Below, one piece after another: positions 33,957 through 42,803 of a stretch of DNA of 64,000 nt. The stretch is from DATIRA01 sp963766505 (GTDB taxonomy: Bacteria; Pseudomonadota; Gammaproteobacteria; Steroidobacterales; Steroidobacteraceae), in assembly GCA_963766505.1 (NCBI GenBank), contig CAVYAL010000005.1, positions 1,116,001-1,180,000 of the forward strand, written 5' to 3'. The notes beneath the pieces were generated by a model that was not told the origin of the DNA, did no database searches, and saw nothing but the letters and a program-made list of their open reading frames with translations. How positions within the stretch are numbered: the stretch's first letter is position 1; every line of letters starts with the position of its first letter. The translations under genes were made by a program, and so were the position numbers.

Positions 33957-34646
33957 TCAGACGATCGTCGTGCGCAGCGTCTCGAGCCGGTCGATGCCGC
34001 CGACGAGGCTGTCGCCGGGCCTGACCGGGCCTACGCCGGCTGGAGTGCCGGTGAAGATCAGGTCGCCCGCCTGAAGCTCGAACAGCGTCGATAGCTCGGC
34101 GATGATCTCCGGCACGCTCCAGATCAGCTCCGAGAGGTCGGCCTTCTGCCGGGCCTCACCATTGACCTCGAGCCAGATGGCACCGCGCTCGAAGTGCCCG
34201 ACTTCCCGCGCCGGGGAAATCGCGCTCACCGGCGCCGAGTGATCGAAGCCCTTCGAGACGTCCCAGGGCTGGCTCTTCTCCCGGGCAAGGTACTGCAGAT
34301 CGCGCCGCGTCAGGTCGTTGCCGACCGCGTAGCCGAACACGTGGTCCAGCGCGCTTGCCGGACCGATGTCGTGCCCGCCCCGCCCGATCGCCACGACCAG
34401 CTCGATCTCGTGCTGAAGGTCCCGCGTGCGCGGCGGGTAGGGAACCGCCGCGCCGTTCGCCACGACGGCGTCGGCCGGCTTGCTGAAGAAAAACGGCGGT
34501 TCGCGCTCCGGGTCCATGCCCATCTCGCGGGCGTGGGCGGCATAGTTGCGGCCTACGCAGTAGATGCGATGCACCGGGAAACGCGAGTCGGTCCCGACCA
34601 CTTCGACGGTGGGAAGCTCGGGGCGGTGGATCACGAATTTCATCAT
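33957..34646 (-). CDS. fumarylacetoacetate hydrolase family protein
   Basis: A 229-residue FAH-fold protein of the short FAHD1/YcgM type: IYCVGRNYAAHAREMG, EIELVVAIG, KGFDHSAPVS and IFTGTPAGVGPV carry the metal ligands and active-site residues. Such enzymes hydrolyse acylpyruvates or decarboxylate oxaloacetate; alongside maiA it may cleave fumarylacetoacetate or fumarylpyruvate. It starts one base before the next annotated gap and is co-oriented with ubiC upstream (16-base gap). Confidence 0.88.
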   Translation of the reverse strand: MMKFVIHRPELPTVEVVGTDSRFPVHRIYCVGRNYAAHAREMGMDPEREPPFFFSKPADAVVANGAAVPYPPRTRDLQHEIELVVAIGRGGHDIGPASALDHVFGYAVGNDLTRRDLQYLAREKSQPWDVSKGFDHSAPVSAISPAREVGHFERGAIWLEVNGEARQKADLSELIWSVPEIIAELSTLFELQAGDLIFTGTPAGVGPVRPGDSLVGGIDRLETLRTTIV

Positions 34647-34662
34647 TGATTCCCTCGGGGAC

Positions 34663-35247
34663 TCACTGGCCCGCAGCCGGCCCTAGAGCCGGCAGGAAGA
34701 CTTCCTGGACGAGGATCGGGGCGTCCACGAGCCGGTACACCGCGCGCCGTGCCCAGAGCGGGCCTGCGAGGTCGGCGCCCTGCGCCGCCGCGGCGAAAAG
34801 CGCATGCCCCGGTCGCAGCTCGCAGTACTCGAGCGTCTCGCGGCGGACCTCGCCCACCTGGGCCAGGTATTCACCGAGGCCCGTGTCGCCGAGTTCCCGC
34901 AGCCAGGGATGCTGGCTCACCGTCGAGTCCGGAAAGACTGACCGGGCGAAGACCCAGCGCGCCTCGTGGCAACCGATCTCGACATCGCGCAACAGGCAAC
35001 CGCGGTCCCCGATGCCCATGCGCAGCTGCCATTCCGGCTCGAGCGGCGCCGGCCTGAGCCCCAGCAGCCTGAACCGCATTCCCGGACCACACACCGCACG
35101 AACGCGCGCCGTGAGCAGCCCCGGTTCCGCCAGCCAGGGCCGCAGCTCCTGCGGCACGCGCTCCTCGCAGTCCGCGAGCATCCACCACGAATCCGCGGGC
35201 CGTGCATCGGACGGCCGGGCTTGCGGATCGAGCAGACGTCCCGACAT
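34663..35247 (-). CDS. ubiC: chorismate pyruvate-lyase (UbiC-like)
   Basis: A 194-residue protein with the UbiC-like layout: N-terminal WWMLADCEE, central RPWLAEPGLLTARVRAVCG and a C-terminal EYCELRPGHALF, followed by LWARRAVYRL and VQEVFLPAL. UbiC converts chorismate to 4-hydroxybenzoate, the first step of ubiquinone synthesis. The start ATG 35247 gives a length near the family norm (165-200); the longer frame adds an Arg-rich leader. Assignment rests on motif order; similarity looks moderate. Confidence 0.75.
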   Translation of the reverse strand: MSGRLLDPQARPSDARPADSWWMLADCEERVPQELRPWLAEPGLLTARVRAVCGPGMRFRLLGLRPAPLEPEWQLRMGIGDRGCLLRDVEIGCHEARWVFARSVFPDSTVSQHPWLRELGDTGLGEYLAQVGEVRRETLEYCELRPGHALFAAAAQGADLAGPLWARRAVYRLVDAPILVQEVFLPALGPAAGQ

Positions 35248-35263
35248 GCCGCGCCTGTCCCTG

Positions 35264-37045
35264 TCAGAAATGCTCAGCCGGAAGCGCCATGACGGCCGCG
35301 CTGCCGACCCGGACCGCAGCGCCATGGGCATGGATCCGCGGCATGACGTTCTCTGAGTAGAACTTCGCCATCACGAGCTGGGCATCGAGGAAGGCCTTGT
35401 CCCCGCCCGATCCGAGCTGCCCGATCGCGACCAGCGCGCCTCGCGCGAGCTGCCAGCCACCGATGACGTAGCCCGTCAGCATCATGTAGTCGAAGGCAAC
35501 CGAACCAGGCAGCTCCGGGTCGCGCTTGGCGTTGGTGAGGATGTAGGTCGAGCACTGCACAAGTTCATCGAGCCCCCGGGCCAGGGACTGCCTGACCGAG
35601 GCGAGCTCGTCGCCCGCGTTGGCGAGCGCCGAGTCCAGCGAACGCATTTCCGAGACGAACTCGGAGACGGTTGCACCTCCGTCCCGCAGCAGCTTGCGTC
35701 CGACGAGGTCCAGTGCCTGGATTCCGTTAGTACCCTCGTAGATCGGCGCGATCCGCGCGTCGCGATAGAACTGCGCCACGCCGGTCTCCTCGACGTAGCC
35801 CATGCCACCGTGGATCTGGATCCCGAGCGAGGTGGTCTCGAGCGCGACCTCGGTGCACCATGCCTTGGCGATCGGCGTGAGCAGCTCCGCGCGGCCCTGC
35901 GCCACGCCGGCCTGCTCCGCATCGGCACCGTGGCCACCGCGGTCCAGGCAGGAGCCGGTGTAGATGCAGACGGCGCGGCTGGCCTGGGTCAGCGAGCGCA
36001 TCAGCAGCAGCATCCGGCGCACGTCGGGGTGGCGGATGATCGTCACGCGGCCCTTGGCTCCCGGTGCGCCGCCCTGGACGCGCTCCCGCGCATAGCTCAC
36101 GGACTTCTGGTAGGAGCGCTCCGCGAGGCCCACGCCCTGCACGCCGACGCCGAGGCGCATGTAGTTCATCATCGTGAACATCGCGCCCAGCCCTTCGTTT
36201 TCCTTGCCGACCAGGAAGCCTTCGCATTCGCCCCTGTCGCCGAAACTCATCACGCAGGTCGGGCTCGCATGGATGCCCATCTTGTGCTCGACCGACACGG
36301 GCCCGACGTCGTTCGGCTCACCGGGCGATCCATCCGGCCCGAGCCGGTACTTCGGCACGAGGAACAACGAGATGCCCTTGGTACCGGGAGGCGCATCCGG
36401 CAGCCGCGCGAGGACGAGATGGACGATGTTCTCGGCCATCGGGTGGTCGCCCCAGGTGATGTAGATCTTCTGCCCGCTGATCAGGTAGCGGTCGCCCCTG
36501 GGTTCGGCGCGGGTCGTCAGCGTCGAGAGGTCCGAACCGCTCTGGGCCTCGGTCAGGCACATCGTGCCAGCCCACTGGCCGCTCACGAGCTTGTCCATGA
36601 ACATCGCCTTGAGCTCGGGCGTCGCATGCCGCTCCATGGCGAGGATCGCCCCCTGGGACAGCTCCGGACACAACGCGAACGCGACGTTGGCTGCCGCCCA
36701 CATCTCGTCGCAGGCGACCGAGACCGTCTTCGGGAATCCCTGGCCGCCGTGGGTGGGATTGGCGGCGATTGCCGGCCAACCACCCTCGCAGAACTGCGCA
36801 TAGGCGTCGGTGAAGGCCTGTGGCACCTCCACGGCCCCGTTGACGACCTGCACGCCCTGCTGGTCGCCGATCCAGTTGGTCGGGGCCAGCACCCCGCTCG
36901 CGAATTTCGAGGCCTCCTCCAGCACGGCCTCGACGGTATCGAGATCCACCGAGGAGAAATCCGGCAGCGCCACGACCTCCTCGAAGTCCGCGAGATGCTC
37001 GATCGTGAAGCGAAGCTGCTTCAGCGGTGCGTGGTAATCAGTCAT
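35264..37045 (-). CDS. acyl-CoA dehydrogenase, long (DmdC-like) type
   Basis: A 593-residue flavoprotein with the extended N- and C-terminal domains of the 3-methylmercaptopropionyl-CoA dehydrogenase-like/FadE group. The FAD-binding segment MCLTEAQSGSDLS is near residue 160, and the catalytic glutamate lies in IYEGTNGIQALDLVGRK near 427. It oxidises an acyl-CoA at the alpha-beta bond. A CGTGAC palindrome lies upstream in the divergent gap shared with a hotdog thioesterase, which suggests coregulation. Substrate chain unknown. Confidence 0.92.
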   Translation of the reverse strand: MTDYHAPLKQLRFTIEHLADFEEVVALPDFSSVDLDTVEAVLEEASKFASGVLAPTNWIGDQQGVQVVNGAVEVPQAFTDAYAQFCEGGWPAIAANPTHGGQGFPKTVSVACDEMWAAANVAFALCPELSQGAILAMERHATPELKAMFMDKLVSGQWAGTMCLTEAQSGSDLSTLTTRAEPRGDRYLISGQKIYITWGDHPMAENIVHLVLARLPDAPPGTKGISLFLVPKYRLGPDGSPGEPNDVGPVSVEHKMGIHASPTCVMSFGDRGECEGFLVGKENEGLGAMFTMMNYMRLGVGVQGVGLAERSYQKSVSYARERVQGGAPGAKGRVTIIRHPDVRRMLLLMRSLTQASRAVCIYTGSCLDRGGHGADAEQAGVAQGRAELLTPIAKAWCTEVALETTSLGIQIHGGMGYVEETGVAQFYRDARIAPIYEGTNGIQALDLVGRKLLRDGGATVSEFVSEMRSLDSALANAGDELASVRQSLARGLDELVQCSTYILTNAKRDPELPGSVAFDYMMLTGYVIGGWQLARGALVAIGQLGSGGDKAFLDAQLVMAKFYSENVMPRIHAHGAAVRVGSAAVMALPAEHF

Positions 37046-37091
37046 CTGCCGGCTCCTGGAAAGTAGATTTTGCTTTGCAGCAATTCTGCAC

Positions 37092-37105
37092 CGTGACGGG
37101 TCACG
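37092..37105. promoter_or_regulatory. palindrome in divergent acyl-CoA dehydrogenase/thioesterase gap
   Basis: CGTGAC-GG-GTCACG is a perfect 14-base palindrome roughly midway between the divergent genes starting at 37045 and 37175. A GTACAAT (-10-like, 37139-37145) lies 30 bases before the thioesterase start. It could be an operator for a dimeric regulator of acyl-CoA metabolism. Confidence 0.4.
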
Positions 37106-37174
37106 ATGCCATCAGCGCGGGCCGATTGCCGGCTCAGAGTACAATCCCTGACCGGTGCGGACACGAGTGATCCG

Positions 37175-37630
37175 ATGAGCATCTGGTTCCGGAAAATAAC
37201 CGTCGACGAGGTAAAGGGCATGGCCCGGCAGGGCATGGCCAGTCACCTGGACATCGAGTTCACAGAGCTGGGCCCGGACTATCTCAGGGCCACGATGCCG
37301 GTGGATTCACGGACCCAGCAGCCCTACGGACTCCTGCACGGTGGCGCTTCGGCGGCACTCGCCGAAACCCTGGGCAGCGTGGGGGCCAACCTGTGCGTGG
37401 ACGGCAGTCGCTATTACTGCGTGGGCCAGGAGATCAACGCCAATCACCTGCGCCCGGTCCGCGAGGGCCGGGTCACCGGTACCGCGAAGCCGCTGCACCT
37501 GGGGCGACGCTCGCAGGTCTGGGACATCCGGATAGAGGACGAGTCCGGCCGGCTCAGCTGCGTCTCCCGGCTGACCCTCTCGGTCGTGGAAGGCCGCGCA
37601 CCCTCGACCGGGGACAGGAGCCCGCAATGA
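37175..37630 (+). CDS. hotdog-fold acyl-CoA thioesterase (YdiI/PaaI type)
   Basis: A 151-residue hotdog protein. GLLHGGASAALAETLGS carries the active-site HGG and glutamate of the YdiI/EntH thioesterases, and QEINANHLRPVREG is the matching second motif. It hydrolyses aromatic or other acyl-CoAs. ATG 37175 matches the family N-terminus. It overlaps the lptM start by 4 bases (ATGA), and is divergent from an acyl-CoA dehydrogenase. Confidence 0.9.
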   Translation: MSIWFRKITVDEVKGMARQGMASHLDIEFTELGPDYLRATMPVDSRTQQPYGLLHGGASAALAETLGSVGANLCVDGSRYYCVGQEINANHLRPVREGRVTGTAKPLHLGRRSQVWDIRIEDESGRLSCVSRLTLSVVEGRAPSTGDRSPQ

Positions 37631-37842
37631 GACCTGCTCACCTCGCAGCCATGCTCGCTGCAGCTCTCGCGCTCGGCGGCTGCGGCCTGAAAGGGCCACT
37701 GTACCTGCCCGAGAAGCCGGGCGAGGTGGTGATCAGGGGGGCCGCGAGCCCCGAAGAGCCCGGGACCGCTGAACCTACCGGCGGGACGACCGTCCCGGCC
37801 GAGACCCTGCCCTCGCCGCCCAGTCCCCAGAACCCGCTGTGA
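37627..37842 (+). CDS. lptM: LptM (YifL-like) small lipoprotein
   Basis: A 71-residue lipoprotein: signal AAMLAAALALGGC followed at once by the LptM hallmark GLKGPLYLPEK, then a Pro/Glu/Thr-rich disordered tail. LptM assists maturation of the LptD-LptE outer-membrane LPS translocon by mimicking LPS. It is coupled on both sides by 4-base overlaps (with the thioesterase and with polA). Confidence 0.88.
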   Translation: MRPAHLAAMLAAALALGGCGLKGPLYLPEKPGEVVIRGAASPEEPGTAEPTGGTTVPAETLPSPPSPQNPL

Positions 37843-40574
37843 GCGACGCGCCGACGCTGGTGCTGGTGGACGGCTCGTCCTACCTCTATCGAGCCTTCCA
37901 TGCCCTGCCGCCGCTGACGAATTCCTCGGGCGAACCGACTGGGGCGGTGCTAGGCGTGCTGAACATGCTGGGCAAGCTCGTCAAGGAAACGGATCCGGCG
38001 CGGGTGGCGGTCGTGTTCGACGCGCCGGGCAAGACCTTCCGAGACGAGCTCTTCGCCGAGTACAAGGCGCAACGGCCGCCGATGCCCGACGAGTTGCGCT
38101 CGCAGGTGCAGCCCTTGATCGAGGCCGTCGAGGCGCTCGGCCTGCCGATGCTGCGCATCGAGGGCGTCGAGGCGGACGACGTGATCGGGACGCTGGCCCG
38201 GCGTGCAGCCGCGGCCGACATGAATGTCGTGATCTCGACCGGCGACAAGGACATGTCGCAGCTGGTCGGACCGAAAATCTCGCTGGTCAATACCATGACC
38301 GGCACCTGGCTCGACCGCGACGGCGTGAAAACCAAGTTCGACGTCTACCCGGAGCAGATCATCGACTACCTCGCGCTGGTCGGAGACAGCTCGGACAACA
38401 TCCCGGGTGTCCCGAAGGTCGGGCCCAAGACCGCGGCGAAGTGGCTGAACCAGTACGGCTCGCTGGACGAAATCATCGCGCACCAGCAGGACATCGCCGG
38501 GAAGGTCGGCGAGAGCCTCCGCGAGCACGTCGCGCAGCTCGAGCTGTCCCGGAAGCTCGCAACGATCGACTGCGAGCTGGAACTGCCGGTGGGCCCGGCG
38601 GACCTGCGCAGGCAGGACCCGGACGTCGCAAGGTTGCGGGATCTCTACACGCGGCTCGAGCTGCGCTCGCTGTTGAGACAGCTGTCCGGCGAGGCGCTGG
38701 CCGAGCCATCGGGAGTAGCGGTGCCAGCCGCCTCCGCGCCTGCGGTCCAGGCCCAGGCCCAGGCCGAGCGCGACTACGAGACCGTCCTCGACGAGAAACA
38801 GCTCGAGCATTGGCTCGAGCAGCTGCAGCAGGCGGAAGCGTTCAGCTTCGACACCGAGACCACCTCGCTCGACTACATGCAGGCGGCGATCGTGGGTGTG
38901 TCCGTCTGCATCGAGCCGGGCCGAGCGGCCTACGTTCCGCTGGCTCATGCTTACCCGGGCGCGCCCGAGCAGCTCGAGCGCTCGATGGTGCTCGAGCGAC
39001 TGCGGCCGCTGCTCGAAGATCCCGGCCGCGCGAAGCTCGGCCACCACCTGAAGTACGACGCCCACGTGCTGCGCAACCACGGCATCGAGCTGCGTGGAAT
39101 TCGCTACGACACGATGCTCGAGTCCTACGTGCTGAACAGCACGGCCACGCGGCACGACCTGGACTCGACCGCGCTCCGCTACCTCGGGATCGAGACGATC
39201 CACTACGAGGACGTCGCCGGGAAAGGCGCAAAGCAGCTGACCTTCGACCAGGTGCCGCTGGAGCAGGCCGCCGAATACGCCGCCGAGGACGCCGACGTCA
39301 CGCTGCGGCTGCACCGTGCGCTGTGGCCGCAGCTCGAGCAGCTGCCGCGGCTCAAGGCGCTGTACGAGGAAATCGAGCAACCGCTGGTGCCGGTGCTGCT
39401 CGACATGGAGCACCTGGGCGTGCTGATCGACGCGGACATGCTGCGTCGGCAGAGCCACGAAATCGCCGGGCGGCTCGTCGAACTCGAGCGGGAGGCGCAC
39501 GCGGCCGCAGGTTCGAGCTTCAACCTCGACTCGCCCAAGCAGCTGCAGGAGATCCTGTTCGGGCAGCTCGGCCTGCCGGTAAAGCGGCGCACGGCCAAGG
39601 GGCAGCCCTCGACGGCCGAAGACGTGCTGGAGGAGCTGGCGAGCGATTACGAGCTGCCGCGCATCATCCTCGACTACCGGGGCCTCGCGAAGCTGCGCTC
39701 CACTTATACCGAGAAGCTGCCGGCACAGGTCGATCCGCGCACGGGCCGGGTCCACACCTCTTATCACCAGGCCGTCGCCGCGACCGGCCGGCTCTCCTCG
39801 ACCGACCCGAACCTGCAGAACATCCCGATCCGCACGCCCGAGGGGCGGCGGATCCGGCAGGCGTTCGTGGCCCCGAAGGACCACCTGCTGATCGCGGCGG
39901 ACTATTCGCAGATCGAGCTGCGCATCATGGCGCACCTGTCGGGCGACGCGGGCCTGCTCAGGGCCTTCGCCGAGGACCGGGACATCCACCAGGCCACCGC
40001 GGCCGAGGTCTTCGGCGTGCCGCTGGACCAGGTCGGTGCCGAGCAGCGGCGTGCGGCAAAAGCTATCAACTTCGGACTGATCTACGGGATGTCGGCGTTC
40101 GGACTGGCCCGCCAACTCGGCATCGGGCGTGGCGAGGCCCAGCAATACGTAGAGCTGTACTTCGCGCGCTACCCGGGTGTGAAGCGCTACATGGACGAGA
40201 CCCGCGCGCTCGCCCGGGAGCAGGGCTACGTCGAGACGGTCTTCGGCCGCCGGCTGTACCTGCCGGAGATCGGCTCGCGTAACAGCCAGCTCCGCCAGTA
40301 CGCCGAGCGCAGCGCGATCAACGCACCGATGCAGGGCACGGCCGCGGACATCATCAAGCGCGCGATGATCGAGGTGCACGACTGGCTGCGACGCGAGGAC
40401 CTGCCCGCGCGGCTGGTGATGCAGGTGCACGACGAGCTGGTGCTAGAGGTGAAGGCGAGTGCTGCCGACGCCCTCGAGCGGGGGCTCCGTGCACGGATGG
40501 CAGGAGCCGCTGACCTCGCGGTGCCGTTGAAGGTCGAGGTGGGTCGCGGCGCCAACTGGGACCTGGCTCACTGA
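37839..40574 (+). CDS. polA: DNA polymerase I
   Basis: A 911-residue three-domain enzyme. The 5'-3' exonuclease domain starts LVLVDGSSYLYRAFHALPPL. The 3'-5' proofreading domain keeps its metal ligands (FSFDTETTSLD near residue 335). The polymerase domain has DYSQIELR, the O-helix RRAAKAINFGLIYG and the catalytic QVHDELVLE. All three activities appear intact. The GTG start overlaps the lptM stop. Functions in Okazaki-fragment processing and repair. Confidence 0.97.
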   Translation: MSDAPTLVLVDGSSYLYRAFHALPPLTNSSGEPTGAVLGVLNMLGKLVKETDPARVAVVFDAPGKTFRDELFAEYKAQRPPMPDELRSQVQPLIEAVEALGLPMLRIEGVEADDVIGTLARRAAAADMNVVISTGDKDMSQLVGPKISLVNTMTGTWLDRDGVKTKFDVYPEQIIDYLALVGDSSDNIPGVPKVGPKTAAKWLNQYGSLDEIIAHQQDIAGKVGESLREHVAQLELSRKLATIDCELELPVGPADLRRQDPDVARLRDLYTRLELRSLLRQLSGEALAEPSGVAVPAASAPAVQAQAQAERDYETVLDEKQLEHWLEQLQQAEAFSFDTETTSLDYMQAAIVGVSVCIEPGRAAYVPLAHAYPGAPEQLERSMVLERLRPLLEDPGRAKLGHHLKYDAHVLRNHGIELRGIRYDTMLESYVLNSTATRHDLDSTALRYLGIETIHYEDVAGKGAKQLTFDQVPLEQAAEYAAEDADVTLRLHRALWPQLEQLPRLKALYEEIEQPLVPVLLDMEHLGVLIDADMLRRQSHEIAGRLVELEREAHAAAGSSFNLDSPKQLQEILFGQLGLPVKRRTAKGQPSTAEDVLEELASDYELPRIILDYRGLAKLRSTYTEKLPAQVDPRTGRVHTSYHQAVAATGRLSSTDPNLQNIPIRTPEGRRIRQAFVAPKDHLLIAADYSQIELRIMAHLSGDAGLLRAFAEDRDIHQATAAEVFGVPLDQVGAEQRRAAKAINFGLIYGMSAFGLARQLGIGRGEAQQYVELYFARYPGVKRYMDETRALAREQGYVETVFGRRLYLPEIGSRNSQLRQYAERSAINAPMQGTAADIIKRAMIEVHDWLRREDLPARLVMQVHDELVLEVKASAADALERGLRARMAGAADLAVPLKVEVGRGANWDLAH

Positions 40575-40623
40575 CGATTGTTGTCTGGGTGCAACAGATA
40601 TCGGGTTTTTACGTCTTCACGGG

Positions 40624-40629
40624 TACAAT
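40624..40629 (+). promoter_or_regulatory. candidate -10 element before beta-barrel protein gene
   Basis: GTACAAT lies 41 bases upstream of the ATG at 40670, after the polA stop. The same heptamer occurs in three other upstream regions of this window (37139, 42083, 44524). The downstream GGAGGAG is a strong ribosome site. Confidence 0.35.
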
Positions 40630-40669
40630 GACTGTCGCGGGAAAACACCCGCCACGGAGGAGAACCACC

Positions 40670-41221
40670 ATGCGCAGAACGATCCTCGCGGCCTCGGCCG
40701 CTGTTTCGATGATTTTCGCGTTCCCGGCGCTTGCCGTGGACAACGGCATCTACCTCGGCGGCAGCGTGGGCCTGGGAAGCGTGCAGTTCGACGACCGGAT
40801 CGAAGGCGAGAAATTCAGCTACGACGCGGACTCGGTCGGCTACAAGTTGATTGCAGGCTGGCGATTCCTTGACTGGCTGGCCGTCGAAGCCAACTGGGTG
40901 GATCTCGGCACCGGCGACGACAAGATATTCGGTGAGAAGATCGAGACCAGCGCGGATGGTTTCTCGGGCTCGGTCGTGGGCTTTCTGCCGGTCGGTCCGG
41001 TGGACCTTTTCGCCCGCGTGGGGGCGATCGCCTGGAACGCCGACATCAAGGTTCCCGGCCTGCCGACCGAGAGCGATGACGGCACCGACCTCACCTACGG
41101 CATCGGCGCCCAGTTCCGGATCTGGAGCCTGAGCCTACGGGCCGAGTACGAGCAATTCGACATCGCCGACGCGGATACCGTCGATATGATCTCAGTCGGG
41201 GTCACCTGGACGTTCCTGTAA
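40670..41221 (+). CDS. small outer-membrane beta-barrel protein
   Basis: A 183-residue protein with a signal peptide (RTILAASAAVSMIFAFPALA) and a mature part of alternating beta strands. It begins NGIYLGGSVGLGSVQF and ends SVGVTWTFL with the terminal aromatic residue expected of an outer-membrane barrel. Eight strands are plausible (OmpA/opacity-type). GGAGGAG lies 8 bases before ATG 40670. Function unknown; a strong hairpin terminator lies downstream. Confidence 0.82.
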   Translation: MRRTILAASAAVSMIFAFPALAVDNGIYLGGSVGLGSVQFDDRIEGEKFSYDADSVGYKLIAGWRFLDWLAVEANWVDLGTGDDKIFGEKIETSADGFSGSVVGFLPVGPVDLFARVGAIAWNADIKVPGLPTESDDGTDLTYGIGAQFRIWSLSLRAEYEQFDIADADTVDMISVGVTWTFL

Positions 41222-41253
41222 CTAATTTTTTGTAATTCGGCCTGATTACAGGG

Positions 41254-41274
41254 TTCATAAAGCCATTTTATGAA
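41254..41274. promoter_or_regulatory. AT-rich inverted repeat in 170-base convergent gap
   Basis: TTCATAAA (41254-41261) and TTTATGAA (41267-41274) are inverted copies around a 5-base loop, in an AT-rich island between the barrel gene and engB. It has no following T-run. Beyond this, I see nothing else in the gap. Confidence 0.4.
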
Positions 41275-41391
41275 GCCATTATTGACTTTTCTGCAGCGGG
41301 GAACTTCGCCGGTGAGGAGCGTTCCAAGCTACTGAGCATCCCCACGATGCTCCGCGCCGCGCCTGCCTCCCTGGGCGCCGCGCGAGCCCGG

Positions 41392-42045
41392 TCATCCCCC
41401 AACGCCGGGTGTGTCTTCCCCGGTTGGGCCTGACGGCCCGACCGGGGTTTCTTTTGCCAGCGCGCCGCGCAGCATCTTCTCGAGCACCGAGCGGGCCTCT
41501 GCGACGCCGCTGCCCTTCAGCGCCGAAAAGAGCTGGACGGTCGCGCCGTCGCCGACGGCCTGGCGAACCGTGCGCAGCGCCTGCTGCGCCGCACCGCGCC
41601 CGAGCTTGTCCGACTTCGTCAGCAGCAGGTGGACCGGCACGGCCCGCGTCCGGGCGAGGCCGAGCATCTCGAGGTCGTAGTCCGTGAGCGGGTGCCGGAT
41701 GTCCATCACCACGATCGCGCCGCGTAGCGAGCTGCGGTCGGCGAAGTAAGCCTCGATCAGGCGTCCCCAGTGCCGGCGCATCTCCCCGGGAACCGCGGCG
41801 AAGCCGTAGCCCGGCAGGTCCACGAGCCTGCGTCCCGGTTCCAGCTCGAAGAAATTCACCAGGCGCGTCGCGCCCGGCGTCTTGCTGGTGCGCGCCAGGC
41901 CCTTGCGCTGCGTGATCGCATTGATGGCACTGGACTTCCCGGCATTCGAGCGTCCAGCAACCGCGACCTCCGCACCATGGTCCGACGGGAACTGGCCCGG
42001 CTGCTGGGCGCTGGTCAGGAATTTTACTCGGGGATACGCGGGCAT
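41392..42045 (-). CDS. engB: ribosome biogenesis GTPase EngB/YihA
   Basis: A 217-residue GTPase: G1 GRSNAGKSSAIN, G3 DLPGYGFA and G4 TKSD, in the order and spacing of YihA/YsxC/EngB, which helps assemble the large ribosomal subunit. ATG 42045 (MPAYPRVKFLTSA) is the family-like start; the longer frame runs into the divergent promoter. The last 20 or so residues (Pro/Gly-rich) are encoded by a DNA segment that is also a strong terminator hairpin for the opposite strand. Confidence 0.93.
   Translation of the reverse strand: MPAYPRVKFLTSAQQPGQFPSDHGAEVAVAGRSNAGKSSAINAITQRKGLARTSKTPGATRLVNFFELEPGRRLVDLPGYGFAAVPGEMRRHWGRLIEAYFADRSSLRGAIVVMDIRHPLTDYDLEMLGLARTRAVPVHLLLTKSDKLGRGAAQQALRTVRQAVGDGATVQLFSALKGSGVAEARSVLEKMLRGALAKETPVGPSGPTGEDTPGVGG
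41418..41455 (+). terminator. intrinsic terminator inside the 3' end of engB
   Basis: On the plus strand, CCCCGGTTGGGCC (41418-41430) and GGCCCGACCGGGG (41435-41447) form a 13-base-pair stem (one G-U) with a TGAC loop, followed by TTTCTTTT. It would end plus-strand transcription from the barrel gene while coding for the EngB tail on the minus strand. Confidence 0.8.
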
Positions 42046-42083
42046 CTGCGGGGTACCTGGGCCGCGTTCAGGACGCGCTAGTG

Positions 42084-42089
42084 TACAAT
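42084..42089 (+). promoter_or_regulatory. candidate extended -10 before cytochrome c4 gene
   Basis: TGTACAAT (TACAAT at 42084-42089) in the divergent engB/cytochrome gap, 69 bases upstream of the ATG. The TG extension supports recognition despite a poor -35. Confidence 0.4.
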
Positions 42090-42158
42090 TTAGGGCTGCC
42101 CGGTGGCCCGCCGATGGATCCCGGGACAACAACTGAAACCGTCTGTCGGAGTGCTTCT

Positions 42159-42770
42159 ATGACCGCGAAGCTAGTTGCCACCGTGTCGCTGGTGGCCGCC
42201 CTGGGCTGGAGCCTGCCCACGCTCGCCGCCGGTTCGGCGGACGCCGGCCAGGCGAAGTCCGTGACCTGCGTGGCCTGCCACGGGACCGATGGCAACAGCA
42301 TCAGCCCGGAGTGGCCGAACCTGGCCGGCCAGCACCCGTCCTACCTCGTGAAGCAGCTCAAGGCCTTTCGCGACGGGCAGCGCGAGAACGCGCTGATGTC
42401 GCCAATGGCGATGGGACTATCCGACCAGGACATCGAAGACCTCGCTGCCTATTTTTCCGCACAGAAACTGCGGGGCGGCGAGGCTGAACCCGCCAAGCTC
42501 GCGACCGGCCAGCGCGTCTATCGCGCCGGAAACCTCAAGCGCGAGGTGGCTGCCTGTGCGGGATGCCACGGGCCCGCCGGACTCGGCAACCCGACCGCCA
42601 ACTATCCCGCGCTGCAGGGCCAGCAGGCGACTTACGTCGCCGCCCAGCTGCGCGCCTACCGGTCCGGCGCAAGAGCGACCGACCCCAACCAGATGATGCG
42701 CAACGTGGCTGCGGGCTTGAGCGACGAGGAGATCGACGCGGTCGCCTCCTACGTCCACGGCCTGCGTTGA
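42159..42770 (+). CDS. dihaem cytochrome c4
   Basis: A 203-residue periplasmic protein with signal peptide (LVATVSLVAALGWSLPTLAA) and two haem c motifs, CVACH near residue 37 and CAGCH near 133, about 95 residues apart, each with a distal Met segment (LMSPMAMGLS; NQMMRNVAAGLS). This is the tandem c4 arrangement. Cytochrome c4 passes electrons to terminal oxidases. dsbA follows after 33 bases, which is a common pairing because c-type maturation depends on periplasmic thiol chemistry. Confidence 0.93.
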   Translation: MTAKLVATVSLVAALGWSLPTLAAGSADAGQAKSVTCVACHGTDGNSISPEWPNLAGQHPSYLVKQLKAFRDGQRENALMSPMAMGLSDQDIEDLAAYFSAQKLRGGEAEPAKLATGQRVYRAGNLKREVAACAGCHGPAGLGNPTANYPALQGQQATYVAAQLRAYRSGARATDPNQMMRNVAAGLSDEEIDAVASYVHGLR

Positions 42771-42803
42771 ACCCTGGCGCGCCACACCGGTCTTAAGAAC
42801 GCC

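Noticed and set aside
37950..40430. 826-codon open frame antisense to polA
   Set aside because: An open-frame shadow caused by high GC and codon bias; composition (His/Arg/Leu-rich) is not protein-like and polA is unmistakable.
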